The position numbers and the translations under genes are program-made. Of a stretch of DNA of 64,000 nucleotides, positions 11,289-20,305 are shown piece after piece. Origin of the DNA: Platanthera guangdongensis (taxonomy: Eukaryota > Streptophyta > Magnoliopsida > Asparagales > Orchidaceae); contig CM077150.1 in assembly GCA_039583875.1 (NCBI GenBank), positions 49,614,261-49,678,260 on the forward strand, given 5' to 3'. A model generated the notes under the pieces. That model searched no databases, had not been told where the DNA came from, and worked only from the letters and a program-made list of their open reading frames with translations. Position 1 is the first letter of the stretch. Each line of letters begins with the position of its first letter.

Positions 11289-11293
11289 CGGGG
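11289..11293. other. Target-site duplication CGGGG (right)
   Basis: Partner of 4110-4114. Confidence 0.9.
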
Positions 11294-11610
11294 ATCCTAA
11301 TCATATCATCTTGTATGGACATCTCCAATCCATTTCCAACTCGGATGAGATATTCAGAGAAGCTGTTATCATTTTTGGCTCGCATATTTTCTGTTAGAGT
11401 TAATATCTTGATATAACTCCATAAATATGATTGAACGATGCTTGCATTAATTATTTGTGCTCTTGTTCCATTGACAACAACCGATAGTACCTGGCGAAAA
11501 TCTTCTCCCATAATTATTATTTTCCCTCTGAATGGCTTGTCTACATCAGTAACATCACGAAACGAACGATCAACTATCTCAAACGCCTTTCTATCAGCCG
11601 AGATTGTAAT
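11294..11610 (-). pseudogene. Helitron PIF1-like helicase, central piece
   Basis: The minus-strand frame shows AFEIVDRSFRDV, then IIIMGEDFRQVLSVV, then GTRAQIINASI, YLWSYIKILTLTENMR and FSEYLIRVGNGLE. These are consecutive conserved blocks of the Helitron-encoded PIF1-family helicase. The frame runs up to the Cop2 insertion point and its continuation is at 3597-4109. One frame change is needed close to the junction (near 4095). It is a fossil of a Helitron older than Cop2. Confidence 0.87.
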
Positions 11611-11854
11611 GCCTTTCTATCAACTGTCTCTCGCAAAATAGTCTAGCACGACAGTGGTGACAGGTTGTCGGTGAGTGCAGTTCAAAGCGTGTTTCAATGT
11701 ACGCTGGATAGAAATTTCTAGCACATTTACGTTGAATATACGACCTTGTGGTTACATTAATATTATCTTCATCGTCTTCTTCGGCACAATCATTTTCTGT
11801 GTCAGAATTGTCATTATTGATTGGTGCAGTAGCTGGGGCGAAGTATTCTCGCAT
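11594..11854 (-). pseudogene. Possible Helitron RepHel N-terminal scrap
   Basis: An 86-codon minus frame with an acidic stretch (DTENDCAEEDDED) and a CHHCRARLFCER motif. This resembles the zinc-binding start of plant Helitron RepHel proteins, CxHC-A-LF. It lies just upstream of helicase blocks that normally come about a thousand residues later, so the Rep domain would be deleted. The assignment rests on a short motif and position; it may be unrelated. Confidence 0.4.
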
Positions 11855-12060
11855 TTAGTGATTATTTAGAAGTTTAAATATGTGAAGGAGAGAAGTCAAA
11901 GAGATATTTAGTTTAGTGTACCTTGAGTGATTGTTGTCGCACGCGTGGATGTTGAACTTTCACCCATTTCAAAAGTTTAATGCGCATTCATAACATTGGA
12001 TGTTTTCCTTTGTTGATCTTCACAAACATGACATTGTCCTCGTTTTCGGGTATTTTCGGC
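11855..12060. other. Unassigned AT-rich DNA
   Basis: No open frame of note, repeat or recognisable family between the helicase remnant and the tandem duplication that follows. Confidence 0.5.
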
Positions 12061-12610
12061 AACACGTTATTGAACTGTCATCTTACTTCTCTGTATGCGG
12101 GTAGAATTGCGGTGCAATAAGTGAGTATGACTTTCTGGTAGTTGTGTGATAACAAAGCAGTTGCATTCGCATGCATGAGATATCATGCAGAGGGATATCT
12201 CTAAAATTGGGTAGGTAATACCTGGAGTTAGTAGATTCTGAAGCAGCTCCTGGCTTGTAATTGTTGGAGTTGGTGGCGTCGCTGAACACTCACCTATTTG
12301 AAATGTTGAATGCATGGTCATAGCGTTTGTCGCAGTTCCTTCTTGAGCTTCATGACAATGGCGTTGTGCTTGTCGTCTTCTATTTTTGTCAACACATTGT
12401 TGATCAGACATATTATTTCTTCGTATGCGGGTATAATTGCGGTGCAGTAAGCGTGTACGACTATCTGGTAGTTGTATGTATGCTTATTAATATTTTGCAT
12501 TCACACGATACAGTCGATTGTGTTTAAGAATGTTTATAAAATTGGGCAGATAGTACCTGGAGTCAGTAGATTTTGAAGTAATTCTTGACTTCCTGTGTCT
12601 TCCATTGTTG
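12061..12610. repeat. Diverged tandem duplication, period about 331 bp
   Basis: Two units line up. TATGCGGGTAGAATTGCGG at about 12093 pairs with TATGCGGGTATAATTGCGG at 12424. ACCTGGAGTTAGTAGATTCTG near 12221 pairs with ACCTGGAGTCAGTAGATTTTG near 12556. On the minus strand both encode similar short peptides (NNVL-KI-), suggesting a duplicated exon-like piece. The family is not recognised. Confidence 0.65.
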
Positions 12611-12660
12611 AAATATGTGTTATCATGCTCTGATTGTTGAAGAGTAATGTTTAAACTTCT

Positions 12661-12889
12661 AAAACACAATTACTATTTTTTTGGAATATTTTAACATCAA
12701 AATGATTATGAAAATAACAAAAGAACAATGTATTAGTGGATGACAATAATTGTTGGGGACGAGCCGGTTCATATTCTTTGTTATAAACACCTAGCAATAA
12801 TTATATGACATCACAGTTATAAAATAAAGATGAGCAACATAAACATGAGCACGATCGCCAAGATTTTTCAATTCAAACATCTTTTAGAG
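12661..12889. other. Unassigned AT-rich DNA
   Basis: Nothing recognised: no long frame and no internal repeat. Confidence 0.5.
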
Positions 12890-13470
12890 GTGATTCAAAA
12901 AAATATGAACTTGGAGAATAGTGTTTTAAACAGCATTTAAAAAAGACTGATGCATGCGAATCTAAAAAATACGAACATAGGTGTTATATCTTCATATGAT
13001 TCATGTTTAAAGAATATGAACAGAAGTGATCCATGCTAACAAAATATGATCGAAGCTCATATTTAACACCATTTTTTGGAGGTAAATCTTAGAAGCACAT
13101 GTTTTTATTCAAGTTTAGGATGTAAATACGACTTTGGAGAACTTGAATCAATCACATGAAGCTAAAAAAACAAGAAAATTAGATGTAGAGGTTCCGCCAA
13201 AAACTATGAACTTGGAGAACAGTGTTTTAAACAGTATTTGAAAAAGAGTGATTTAGGTGAATCAAAAAAATACGAACATGGTGCTATCTCTTCATATGAT
13301 TCATGTTTAAAGAATATGAACAGAAGTGATCCATGATTAAAAAATATGATCCAAGCTCATAATTAACACCATTTTTTGGAGGTAAATCAAAAAACGAATG
13401 TCATGATTCAAGTTTAGGGTGTAAATCTGAATTTGGAGAACTTGAATCAATCACATGAAGCTACAAAAAC
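12890..13470. repeat. Tandem duplication, period about 303 bp
   Basis: The segment starting ATGAACTTGGAGAATAGTG near 12904 is repeated near 13206 and followed in both by TTCATATGATTCATG, GAACAGAAGTGATCCATG and CACCATTTTTTGGAGGTAAA. Non-coding. Confidence 0.75.
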
Positions 13471-13549
13471 ATGAAACCTATATAAATAAATTTATAGAAA
13501 TGTAAAAATAACCAAAGACTCATGCCGAAAACCTATTAAAATTAAAATG

Positions 13550-15070
13550 TGAACACTTAAACTGGACAGTTAAACTAAACACAACATGGTAATGGAAAGA
13601 TCTAATTTTGAAACCTATAACAATGAGAAAGATCATGGCTTTCCTGATTAACTTGTAGCAAAACGCAACATTGTAATGGAAAGTTGTAATTTTGAAACCT
13701 ATAAAAATGAGAAAGATCATGGCTTTCCTTATTAACTTGTAGATAAAGTGCTAAACACAACATTGTTTGGAGGAAGAAAAAAAACGCATGTCATTTCTTC
13801 AAGTGCAGGGTGTAAATAAAAAAATTGAAATGTGAACACTTATATTGGACAGTTAAACTAAACGCAACATTGTAATGGAAAGATCTAATTTTGAAACCTA
13901 TAACAATGAGAAAGATCATAGCTTTCCTGATTAACTTGTAGCTAAACGCAACATTGTATTGGAAAGTTGTAATTTTGAAACCTATAAAAAGGAGATCTAA
14001 TTTTGAAACCTATAAAAATGAGATCCGATTAACTTGTAGCCAAATATTTTTTTGGGTGCTTCAATTGGAGTCGCCAGCGCAACATTATCAAATATTTTTT
14101 TGGGTGCTTCAATTGGAGTCGCCAGCGCAACATTATATGAGATTCGTGCATGTTCTGTGTCCGGGCAGTAATAAGCAGCATTATCAAAAATATTCATTTT
14201 TGTATTTTGCATTTTGAATTATTGGTGCAGCTCCCACATACTTACATATTCTTAAATGAATTTTTTTGGTGGTCCTAATCTAAATATCCTTGAAATTTTG
14301 ATGTGTGAGTACAAAGTACCTGAAATCGATAATTGAGGGTGTAAATTGCCAATTTTAAGAATTCGGAATGAAAGATGTCAAAAACACATATTCGGGAAGA
14401 GGAATGTGCAAAAAAAACAGTTTATCTTTGTCAGAGCAGCCTAAGGCTCTGTTTGGCGCAGCATTTTGAGTGTGGGGTGCCGCGGTTTTCCAAAACGTCG
14501 CACCAAATATTTTTCTTTGTAATTTTGAAACCTATAAAAATGAGAAAGATCATGGCTTTCCTTATTATCTTGCAGATAAAGTTCTAAACACAACATTGTT
14601 TGGAGGTAAATCAAAAAAAAACTCATGTCATTTCTTCAAGTGTAGGGTGTAAATAAAAAATATACATTGTTTGGAGGTAAATAAAAAAAATGCATGTCAT
14701 TTCCTCAAGTGTAGGATGTAAATCTGAATTTGGAGAACTTGAATCAATCACATGGAGCTAAAAAAATATGAATACCTATATAAATAAATTTGGAGAAATG
14801 TAAAAATAACCAAAAACTCATGTCGAAAGCCCATCAAATTTGAAATGTGAACACTTAAACTAAACAGTTAAACTAAACACAACATTATAATGGAAAGATC
14901 TAATTTTGAAACCTATAACAATGAGAAAGATAATTTCTTTCCCGATTAACTTGTAGCTAAACGCAACATTGTAATGAAAAGTTGTAATTTTGAACCCTAA
15001 AAAATGAGAAAGATCATGGCTTTCCTCATTAACTTGTAGCTAAAGTGCTAAAGACAACATTGTAATGGAA
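13550..15070. repeat. Complex array of a diverged 80-bp-class repeat
   Basis: The block TTTTGAAACCTATAA-AATGAGAAAGATCATGG followed by CTTTCCT-ATTAACTTGTAG recurs at about 13610, 13695, 13890, 13975, 14525, 14910 and 14990. It is interspersed with AACGCAACATTGTAATGGAAAG and AACACAACATTGTTTGGAGG. No coding capacity is visible. It may be the non-coding body of a Helitron or a decayed satellite. Confidence 0.65.
14038..14136. repeat. Exact 49-bp direct duplication
   Basis: The unit beginning CCAAATATTTTTTTGGGTGC and ending GCGCAACATTAT is present twice in tandem (second copy from about 14089), apart from one base at the first boundary. Confidence 0.75.
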
Positions 15071-15460
15071 AGTTCATGGTTTGTTTAAGTTGAAATGTGA
15101 ATACTTAAATTGTATTGTGAATCTCCAAGCATTCTACTGAACTTTCCCGAGCTTATTGAACTGTAATGTCCAAGCATTGTACTGAACATTCTACTAAACA
15201 TTTTTCAATTGTATTGTGAATCTTAAGTACAATTCAACAATTTAAGTATTGACATTTCACATTAAGAATAGTGAACATTACAATTTAAGAATACTGAACA
15301 TTACAATTTAAGAATACTGAACATTACAATTTAAGAATACTGAACATTCTACTGCACGAGCATTGTACTTTTCAACTGTAATGTAGAACTTAAACAGAAC
15401 TTAAATTGAAATGTGAGTACTTAAAATGTAATTTTTTTAAATTTTTTTTTCTTTGAACAC
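15071..15460. repeat. AT-rich DNA with a short tandem repeat
   Basis: About three to four units of GAACATTACAATTTAAGAATACT (period 23 bp) at 15273-15350, inside otherwise featureless AT-rich sequence. Confidence 0.65.
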
Positions 15461-15627
15461 TTAAACTGAACCAAAATCAGTTATTAAGACAGAATGAATT
15501 CCCATGTTAAATTGTATCGAGCTGGACATCATAAGAAAAAACAACCAAAAAAAACTTGAAAAAAACCAGACAAAAAGCTTGGAAAGCTTGAAACAGAGAA
15601 TAAAAGCTTGAAAAAAAAACAAAGAAG

Positions 15628-15725
15628 AACCTTGAAGAAACAACCAAGAAGAAAAGCTTACCGTGGGGGAAGCAGGTGTTGTGCTTCGATTCCAGTACAG
15701 AGTCCTACGCAGATCTCGGCGAAGA
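15628..15725. repeat. Duplicated flank of Harb (left copy)
   Basis: AAGAAGAAAAGCTTA followed by GAAGCAGGTGTTGTGCTTCG and TTCCAG-ACAGAGTC is repeated on the other side of the transposon at about 20365-20440. A second short match, TTGCCTAAGCGAACGA at 15765-15780, has the same sequence as the joined flanks of the Harb insertion (GCCTAA plus GCGAACGA), so it looks like an unoccupied copy of the target. Confidence 0.7.
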
Positions 15726-15798
15726 AGAAGAAGAGAACAGATCTTGCCTAAAATCGAAGACGTGTTGCCTAAGCGAACGAAGAAGTAGAGGGCTTGCC

Positions 15799-15801
15799 TA
15801 A
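15799..15801. other. Harb target-site duplication TAA (left)
   Basis: TAA precedes the GAGCATCTCCAA terminus and recurs at 20306-20308. PIF/Harbinger elements duplicate a 3-bp TWA target. Confidence 0.88.
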
Positions 15802-15824
15802 GAGCATCTCCAACCAATCTCTAA

Positions 15825-15960
15825 AAATGCAGATTCTGCATTTTTGCCGGAAAAAAGGCCTCCAACCGGGCGGCATTTCAATCTGCATTTATGCAGATTT
15901 TCTCTCACCTCCTCTAAATATAGAGGAGGGGAAGAGGAAATGCCGGCCACGGCATTTCCT
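15825..15960. repeat. Subterminal palindromes, left end of Harb
   Basis: Three inverted repeats within 160 bp of the terminus: AAAAATGCAGATTCTGCATTTTT near 15825-15847; the 22-bp palindrome at 15908-15929 with core CTCTAAATATAGAG; and GGAAATGCCGGCCACGGCATTTCC near 15937-15960. The CTCTAAATATAGAG core recurs near the right end, which makes it a candidate binding site of the transposition proteins. Confidence 0.75.
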
Positions 15961-16211
15961 TTTATAATATTTTTTTATTTTTTAATTATTTAATTGTTAG
16001 TTTTATTAATTTCTTGTATAATTTATAAATTTTCGAAGCCGCTATAATAATTTTTGTTAGATGACATATAATATATCAATAAAATTGTTTTTTCGAGACC
16101 TACAAAACGAGACTAATATTGGATACTTTTTAGTTATTATTTGTCATACAAATAACATAAGATGATCCATTTACTGAATAAACTCATGGAACCAAAAAAA
16201 TACATTCAAAA

Positions 16212-17561
16212 TTATATAGCTTGATTCTCATGTCGTTCCCACAAATGTTCAACTAGTGCATCTCGAAGTGCAAAATGCGCATCTCTGTCATTGATCTTTT
16301 TATGTCGATTAAGGAACTGACGAAATGGTTCGGCTTCGCATATGTTCAAGTCTTTAACATTCTGCGTTGGTGCTGGAGTAGGAATAGCGACATATTCATT
16401 TTCATCTCGCTCGTTTTCGACGATCATGTTATGCATTATAAGACAAGCAGTCATGATATCGTGTAAAACTCTCTTATCCCAAAAATGGGCCGGCCCCTTA
16501 ATTACCGCAAATCTTGATTGAAGAGCACCAAATGCCCGCTCGACATATTTTCGGCATGCTTCTTGCATCATTGCGAAATATTGTTTCTTTTTTTCTTGTG
16601 AATGAGAAATAGTTTGAACTAGTGTTGACCACTTCGGATATATTCCGTCGGCTAAATAATAACAAACGTCATAATTTTTTCCCAATATTTGATAATTAGT
16701 AGGAGGGGTAATACCTTGTGCTAAGTTGGAAAACAAAGGAGACGACTCCAGGACGTTAATATCATTGTTCGAGCCTGGTAAACCTAAATATGTGTTCCAT
16801 ATCCATAAGTCATAAGATGCTACTGCTTCAAGTATAATTGTTGGCCCACCATGGCGTCCTGAATATTGGTCTGCCCATGCCATTGGGCAGTTCTTCCATT
16901 GCCAATGCATGCAATCTAAACTTCCTAACATTCCTGGAAATCCTCGTTCTTCACCTTTCTGTAACAATCTAGCAACATCATTGGCATTGGGATATCTCAA
17001 ATATTCTTCTTTGTACACTTGTACAATCACCCTACAAAATCTTTTCAAATATTGAATCACGGTTGACTCACCGATTCGAATATATTCATCGCAATTATCA
17101 GCTGCTGTTTCATATGCCAACATACGGAATGCTGCTGTTATTTTTTGTAAAGTGGACAATCTATGCTTACCAACCACATCCTTCTTTTGCATGAAGAAAT
17201 TATCATGCTCCTGCACCGCGGTAACAATACGAACAAATAAACTTTTTTTCATGCGAAATCTTCTTCGAAAATATGTTTCCCCATATGTGGGATGATCGGA
17301 GAAGTAGTCATTCCACAGTCTAATATCTCCTTCAATCTTGCCCCGGTTGATTACAACGTGATCAGGTATTGAACCTCGATGTCTCGAAAGTTCATTTTCA
17401 TGAAGTTGAGCTTTGTTAGACTTATAAGCACAAGCCAAAATTTCATCTTCTTGCTCCCATTCAGATGTCTCTTCTTCCCACTTTTGAATTTGCTGATAAA
17501 ACAATTCATCATCTGAAGACGATGAAGATCGTAAATGAGATGACTCTGCTCCGTAGTTCAT
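16212..17561 (-). CDS. PIF/Harbinger transposase (DDE nuclease)
   Basis: An uninterrupted 449-codon frame, normal length for plant Harbinger transposases. It starts with an acidic Ser-rich N-terminus, then the YFRRRFRM block near residue 97 and a helix-turn-helix-like region. The nuclease core shows GSLDCMHW (Asp216), LPGSNNDINVL (Asp267) and YVERAFGALQSRFAV (Glu341), the expected catalytic triad. It cuts and joins the element at TWA targets and acts in the nucleus with the ORF1 partner. The ATG at 17561 gives a start consistent with the family. No stop or frameshift is seen, so selection or recency has kept it open. Confidence 0.93.
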   Translation of the reverse strand: MNYGAESSHLRSSSSSDDELFYQQIQKWEEETSEWEQEDEILACAYKSNKAQLHENELSRHRGSIPDHVVINRGKIEGDIRLWNDYFSDHPTYGETYFRRRFRMKKSLFVRIVTAVQEHDNFFMQKKDVVGKHRLSTLQKITAAFRMLAYETAADNCDEYIRIGESTVIQYLKRFCRVIVQVYKEEYLRYPNANDVARLLQKGEERGFPGMLGSLDCMHWQWKNCPMAWADQYSGRHGGPTIILEAVASYDLWIWNTYLGLPGSNNDINVLESSPLFSNLAQGITPPTNYQILGKNYDVCYYLADGIYPKWSTLVQTISHSQEKKKQYFAMMQEACRKYVERAFGALQSRFAVIKGPAHFWDKRVLHDIMTACLIMHNMIVENERDENEYVAIPTPAPTQNVKDLNICEAEPFRQFLNRHKKINDRDAHFALRDALVEHLWERHENQAI

Positions 17562-17599
17562 TATTTCTATGAGGGAAAGATAGTTAGCATGAAGATAAG

Positions 17600-17890
17600 A
17601 AGAGAAGTGATGCTTATATAGGATTTTTTTAGATCAAGCATTGAATTCTCTGTCACTTCATCATGAGCATTGGATTCCCTGTCACGTCATCACCATCATT
17701 GAATTTTAATCTCCAGCATTGGATACCTATCACATGTCACCAGAAATCGTCGAACAGAGCATTGAATTATTCTACAGCATTGGATTCCCTGTCACTTCAA
17801 TTTTAGCATTGAATTATAACCTTCAGTATGAGATCAAGCATTGAGTTAGCATTAATCAAGCATTGAGCTAGCATTAATCAAGCATTGAGT
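17600..17890. repeat. AGCATTGGATTCCC-type repeats upstream of transposase
   Basis: The phrase AGCATTGGATTCCCTGTCAC, or variants such as AGCATTGAATT, recurs at about 17638, 17668, 17715, 17760, 17778, 17805 and 17838-17890. Related phrases (AAGCATAGGATTCTCATGTC) resume at 18453-18550. The central arrays at 17900-18445 therefore look inserted into, or expanded inside, one promoter region. Confidence 0.65.
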
Positions 17891-17902
17891 TAGCATTGAT
17901 CT

Positions 17903-18066
17903 GATGAAATCGTCGAGCTTCGGCGAGCTCAGCTCGACGAAATCGTCGAGTAGAGCTCGACGATCGCCGAGCTCAGCTAGACGAAATCGTCGAGCAGCGC
18001 TCGACGAAATCGTCGAGCTGAGCTCGACGATCGCCGAGCAGAGCTCGACGATTTTGGTCGAGCTCA
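17903..18066. repeat. TCGTCGA / TCGACGA dyad array in Harb
   Basis: About nine alternating copies of ATCGTCGAG and CTCGACGAT with AGCTC/GAGCT between them, so each neighbouring pair can form a stem. The motif is nearly the same as that in the Sir1/Sir2 LTRs (26064-26365). It lies between the start of the transposase (17561, minus) and ORF1 (about 18590, plus), in the shared promoter region. Confidence 0.85.
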
Positions 18067-18117
18067 CCTTTATGAGTCCAGAATATATTATATATATACA
18101 TATGTATATAGAAAATA

Positions 18118-18450
18118 ATAGACAGCGGTTCTTCTAAGAACCGATGTCTAATGTTATATATATACTGCGGTTATATATATATATATATAGACTGCGGTTC
18201 TTAGAAAGAACCGCAGTCTATTGTATATATATACTGCGGTTCTTTCTAATAACCGCAGTCTTGTTATATATATACAATATACTGCGGTTCTTTCTAAGAA
18301 CCGCAGTCTAGTTATATATATATATATATATATAAATATATAAAATATACGGAATATTATTTATATATATATATAATAGTCAATAGACTGCGGTTCTTAG
18401 AAAGAACAGCAGTCTATTGTGTGTGTATATATATATATATACTGCGGTTA
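18118..18450. repeat. GACTGCGGTTCTT hairpins separated by TA tracts
   Basis: Five inverted repeats with arms GACTGCGGTTCTT and AAGAACCGCAGTC (at about 18120, 18188, 18230, 18281 and 18386), some with one or two mismatches, plus half-sites near 18165 and 18440. Each is separated by (TA)n. The arms pair almost perfectly with a loop of 2-6 bases. Similar ACTGCGGTT stems occur in some plant DNA transposons from memory; the origin here is unproven. Confidence 0.8.
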
Positions 18451-18589
18451 TTAGAAGCATAGGATTCTCATGTCACATGTCACTTCATCACAAGCATAGG
18501 ATTCTAATGTCACCTCATCCCCTACATTGGATTCTTATCTCCAGCATGTTTTATAAGTACCTCACCAACAGGAAGAGCAACCATTGTGG

Positions 18590-18913
18590 AGAAAGGAAGA
18601 GCAACCATTGTGGAGCATGACTTCCAGTTGAGGAACATCATTCTCAGTGAAAGAAGATCAAGAATTATGCTATGCATGGCTTGAGGACTCTGAAGACCCA
18701 GTTATGGGTAACAATCAAAAAGAAACATAAGATGTGGGAAAAAGTTTCTGTTATATTTCACAACAGAAGACCGACTACTTCCTCAGGACAGAGAACTCCA
18801 AAATCTCTCTCATGTCGTTAGTCATTGTTAGCAAGCAAGGCTAGGAAATTTAGAGAATGCATTCGACAGATTGAGCAAAGAAATCCCAGCGGTGCATCTG
18901 AAATGGATGTTGT
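18590..18913 (+). pseudogene. Harb ORF1 exon 1 (Myb/trihelix-like)
   Basis: In mixed frames the sequence reads PVMGNNQK, then WEKVSVIFHN, then RTPKSLSCR and IEQRNPSGASEMDV. This is the order of the Myb/SANT-like N-terminal half of the ORF1 proteins that accompany plant Harbinger transposases. At least two frameshifts and a TAG where family members have Trp break it. A GTAAGT donor at about 18913 marks the probable exon end. Confidence 0.6.
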
Positions 18914-19003
18914 AAGTCTTATTGTAATTGTTATTTTTATATAATAGAAGAATGAATTTATATGGTACTATAATTGTTATTTTTTGGTAACTTAATCAAG
19001 CAA

Positions 19004-20002
19004 AAATTTTGTACGGCGAGGATCCAAACGAGAAAAGAGGTTTCTTATTTGATCATGTTTGGTCCATCTTGAAAAATACTGAAAAGTGGATAGATCATTT
19101 CGGGCCTACAGCTGGTAAGAACTCTCAACATGATGATTTATCTCAAGCTTTTGACTCTAACTCTCCCACACAATGGAGCCGTGTAGACCTAAACACAGAC
19201 AGTAATGAAATGAACCCTAATAGCATTGGTGATAAAGAATCTCCAATATTAATTTCAAATACTCGACCAACTGGGAGAAAGAAAGAAAAAGAAAGGAGGA
19301 GACAAAGTTGTGGTATGGAAACACAAAGTAAAGCAGATGAAGAAATCTTAAAGCTTCTGAAAAGAGGGCAAGAACAACGAGCAAAGGATAGGTCTTCCAT
19401 GAATGGACTGCTGAAGTTAAAGGTCGAAAATGAAAAGAAACAATTAGAGCTTCAGAGTGCTAAACAAGATCATGATATTATGATGATAGACTTGGATAGC
19501 ATAAAAGGAACTCCGGAGCGGCAATATTTTCGGCAGAAAAAACAAGAAATAATGAATAAAAATATTAAACAATCACTATTTAGAGGATAATCATCAGTTA
19601 GAAGGAACCGAATATGGAGGAAGCCAGCACGGAGGAAGCTAGCATGGAGGAAGCCAGTATGGCGGAGCACAGAATAGAGGTGATCAATATGGAGGACATC
19701 AGTTTGGAGTCGGCCAGCATGTAGGAAACCAGTATGGCGGAAGCCACTATCTAGGAGACCCACATGGAGGACCTCAATTTGGAGGGCCTCAATTTGGAGG
19801 GGCTCAATTTGGAGGATATCAATTTGGTGGGTCTACTTTTGGAGGAAGTCAGTACGGCGGAAGCCTATATGGAAGAGACCAATATGGTGGACCTCAATTC
19901 GGAGGACACCAGCACGAAGGAAGCCAGTATGGAGGAAGCGACTATGGAGTTCCTGGGTATGGAGGAGAACAACACGGGGAAAGCGCGCGCGGAAGTCGTA
20001 GC
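19004..20002 (+). pseudogene. Harb ORF1 exon 2 with glycine-rich tail
   Basis: The open part at 19009-19590 begins YGEDPNEKRGFLFDHVWSIL, the conserved continuation of ORF1. It has a basic stretch GRKKEKERRR and a C-terminal coiled-coil-like half (KLKVENEKKQLELQSAKQDH...TPERQYFRQKKQEIM), resembling the NAM-associated C-terminal domain. A one-base frame change at 19583-19590 then opens about 140 codons of QYGGS, QFGGP and HQFGG repeats. These have one internal TAG near 19630 and a stop at 20000-20002. The protein would bind DNA and recruit the transposase. The Gly/Tyr/Phe tail is unusual for this family. The damaged first exon makes function unlikely. Confidence 0.7.
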
Positions 20003-20190
20003 GAACCCGATGATGACCTCCCAGAATTTTAGCATTATTTTTCAAATGTAATATTTTGTTTGAACTATATAATGTTTATTTTATTTCATTTATGCAATTA
20101 AATTTGAAATTAAAAAACTTAAAAATTAATATAATATAATATTTTACAAATATTTATATTTTAAAATTGTTTAAATAATACTCAAAAAAT

Positions 20191-20292
20191 CATGTTCTCC
20201 AAATATGGAGAACATGATTGGAGTTGATTATCCATGTTCTCCATATTTGGAGAACATAGTACAAGGGGGATCTCTAAATATAGAGATCCCCC
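20191..20292. repeat. Subterminal palindromes, right end of Harb
   Basis: CATGTTCTCCAAATATGGAGAACATG (20191-20216), a related one at 20235-20256, and a 28-bp palindrome at 20265-20292 with core CTCTAAATATAGAG shared with the left end. All lie within 115 bp of the terminus. Confidence 0.8.
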
Positions 20293-20305
20293 ATTGGAGA
20301 TGCTC

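Larger units (their letters stand above)
15802..20305. mobile_element. Harb: complete PIF/Harbinger DNA transposon
   Basis: 4.5 kb with terminal inverted repeats GAGCATCTCCAA (15802-15813) and TTGGAGATGCTC (20294-20305), flanked by TAA. It encodes a DDE transposase on the minus strand and a Myb/trihelix-type partner gene on the plus strand, divergently arranged around a repeat-filled central region. Both gene types are required by this superfamily: the partner binds DNA and brings the nuclease to the ends. The transposase is intact but the partner gene is damaged, so the copy is probably not autonomous. Confidence 0.94.

Noticed and set aside
14440..14520. Possible MITE starting GGCTCTGTTTGGCGCAG
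   Set aside because: No matching inverted end or target duplication found nearby.
15461..15817. 118-codon minus frame left of Harb
   Set aside because: Phe/Ser/Leu-rich from A-rich complement DNA, and runs into the transposon end; no domain.
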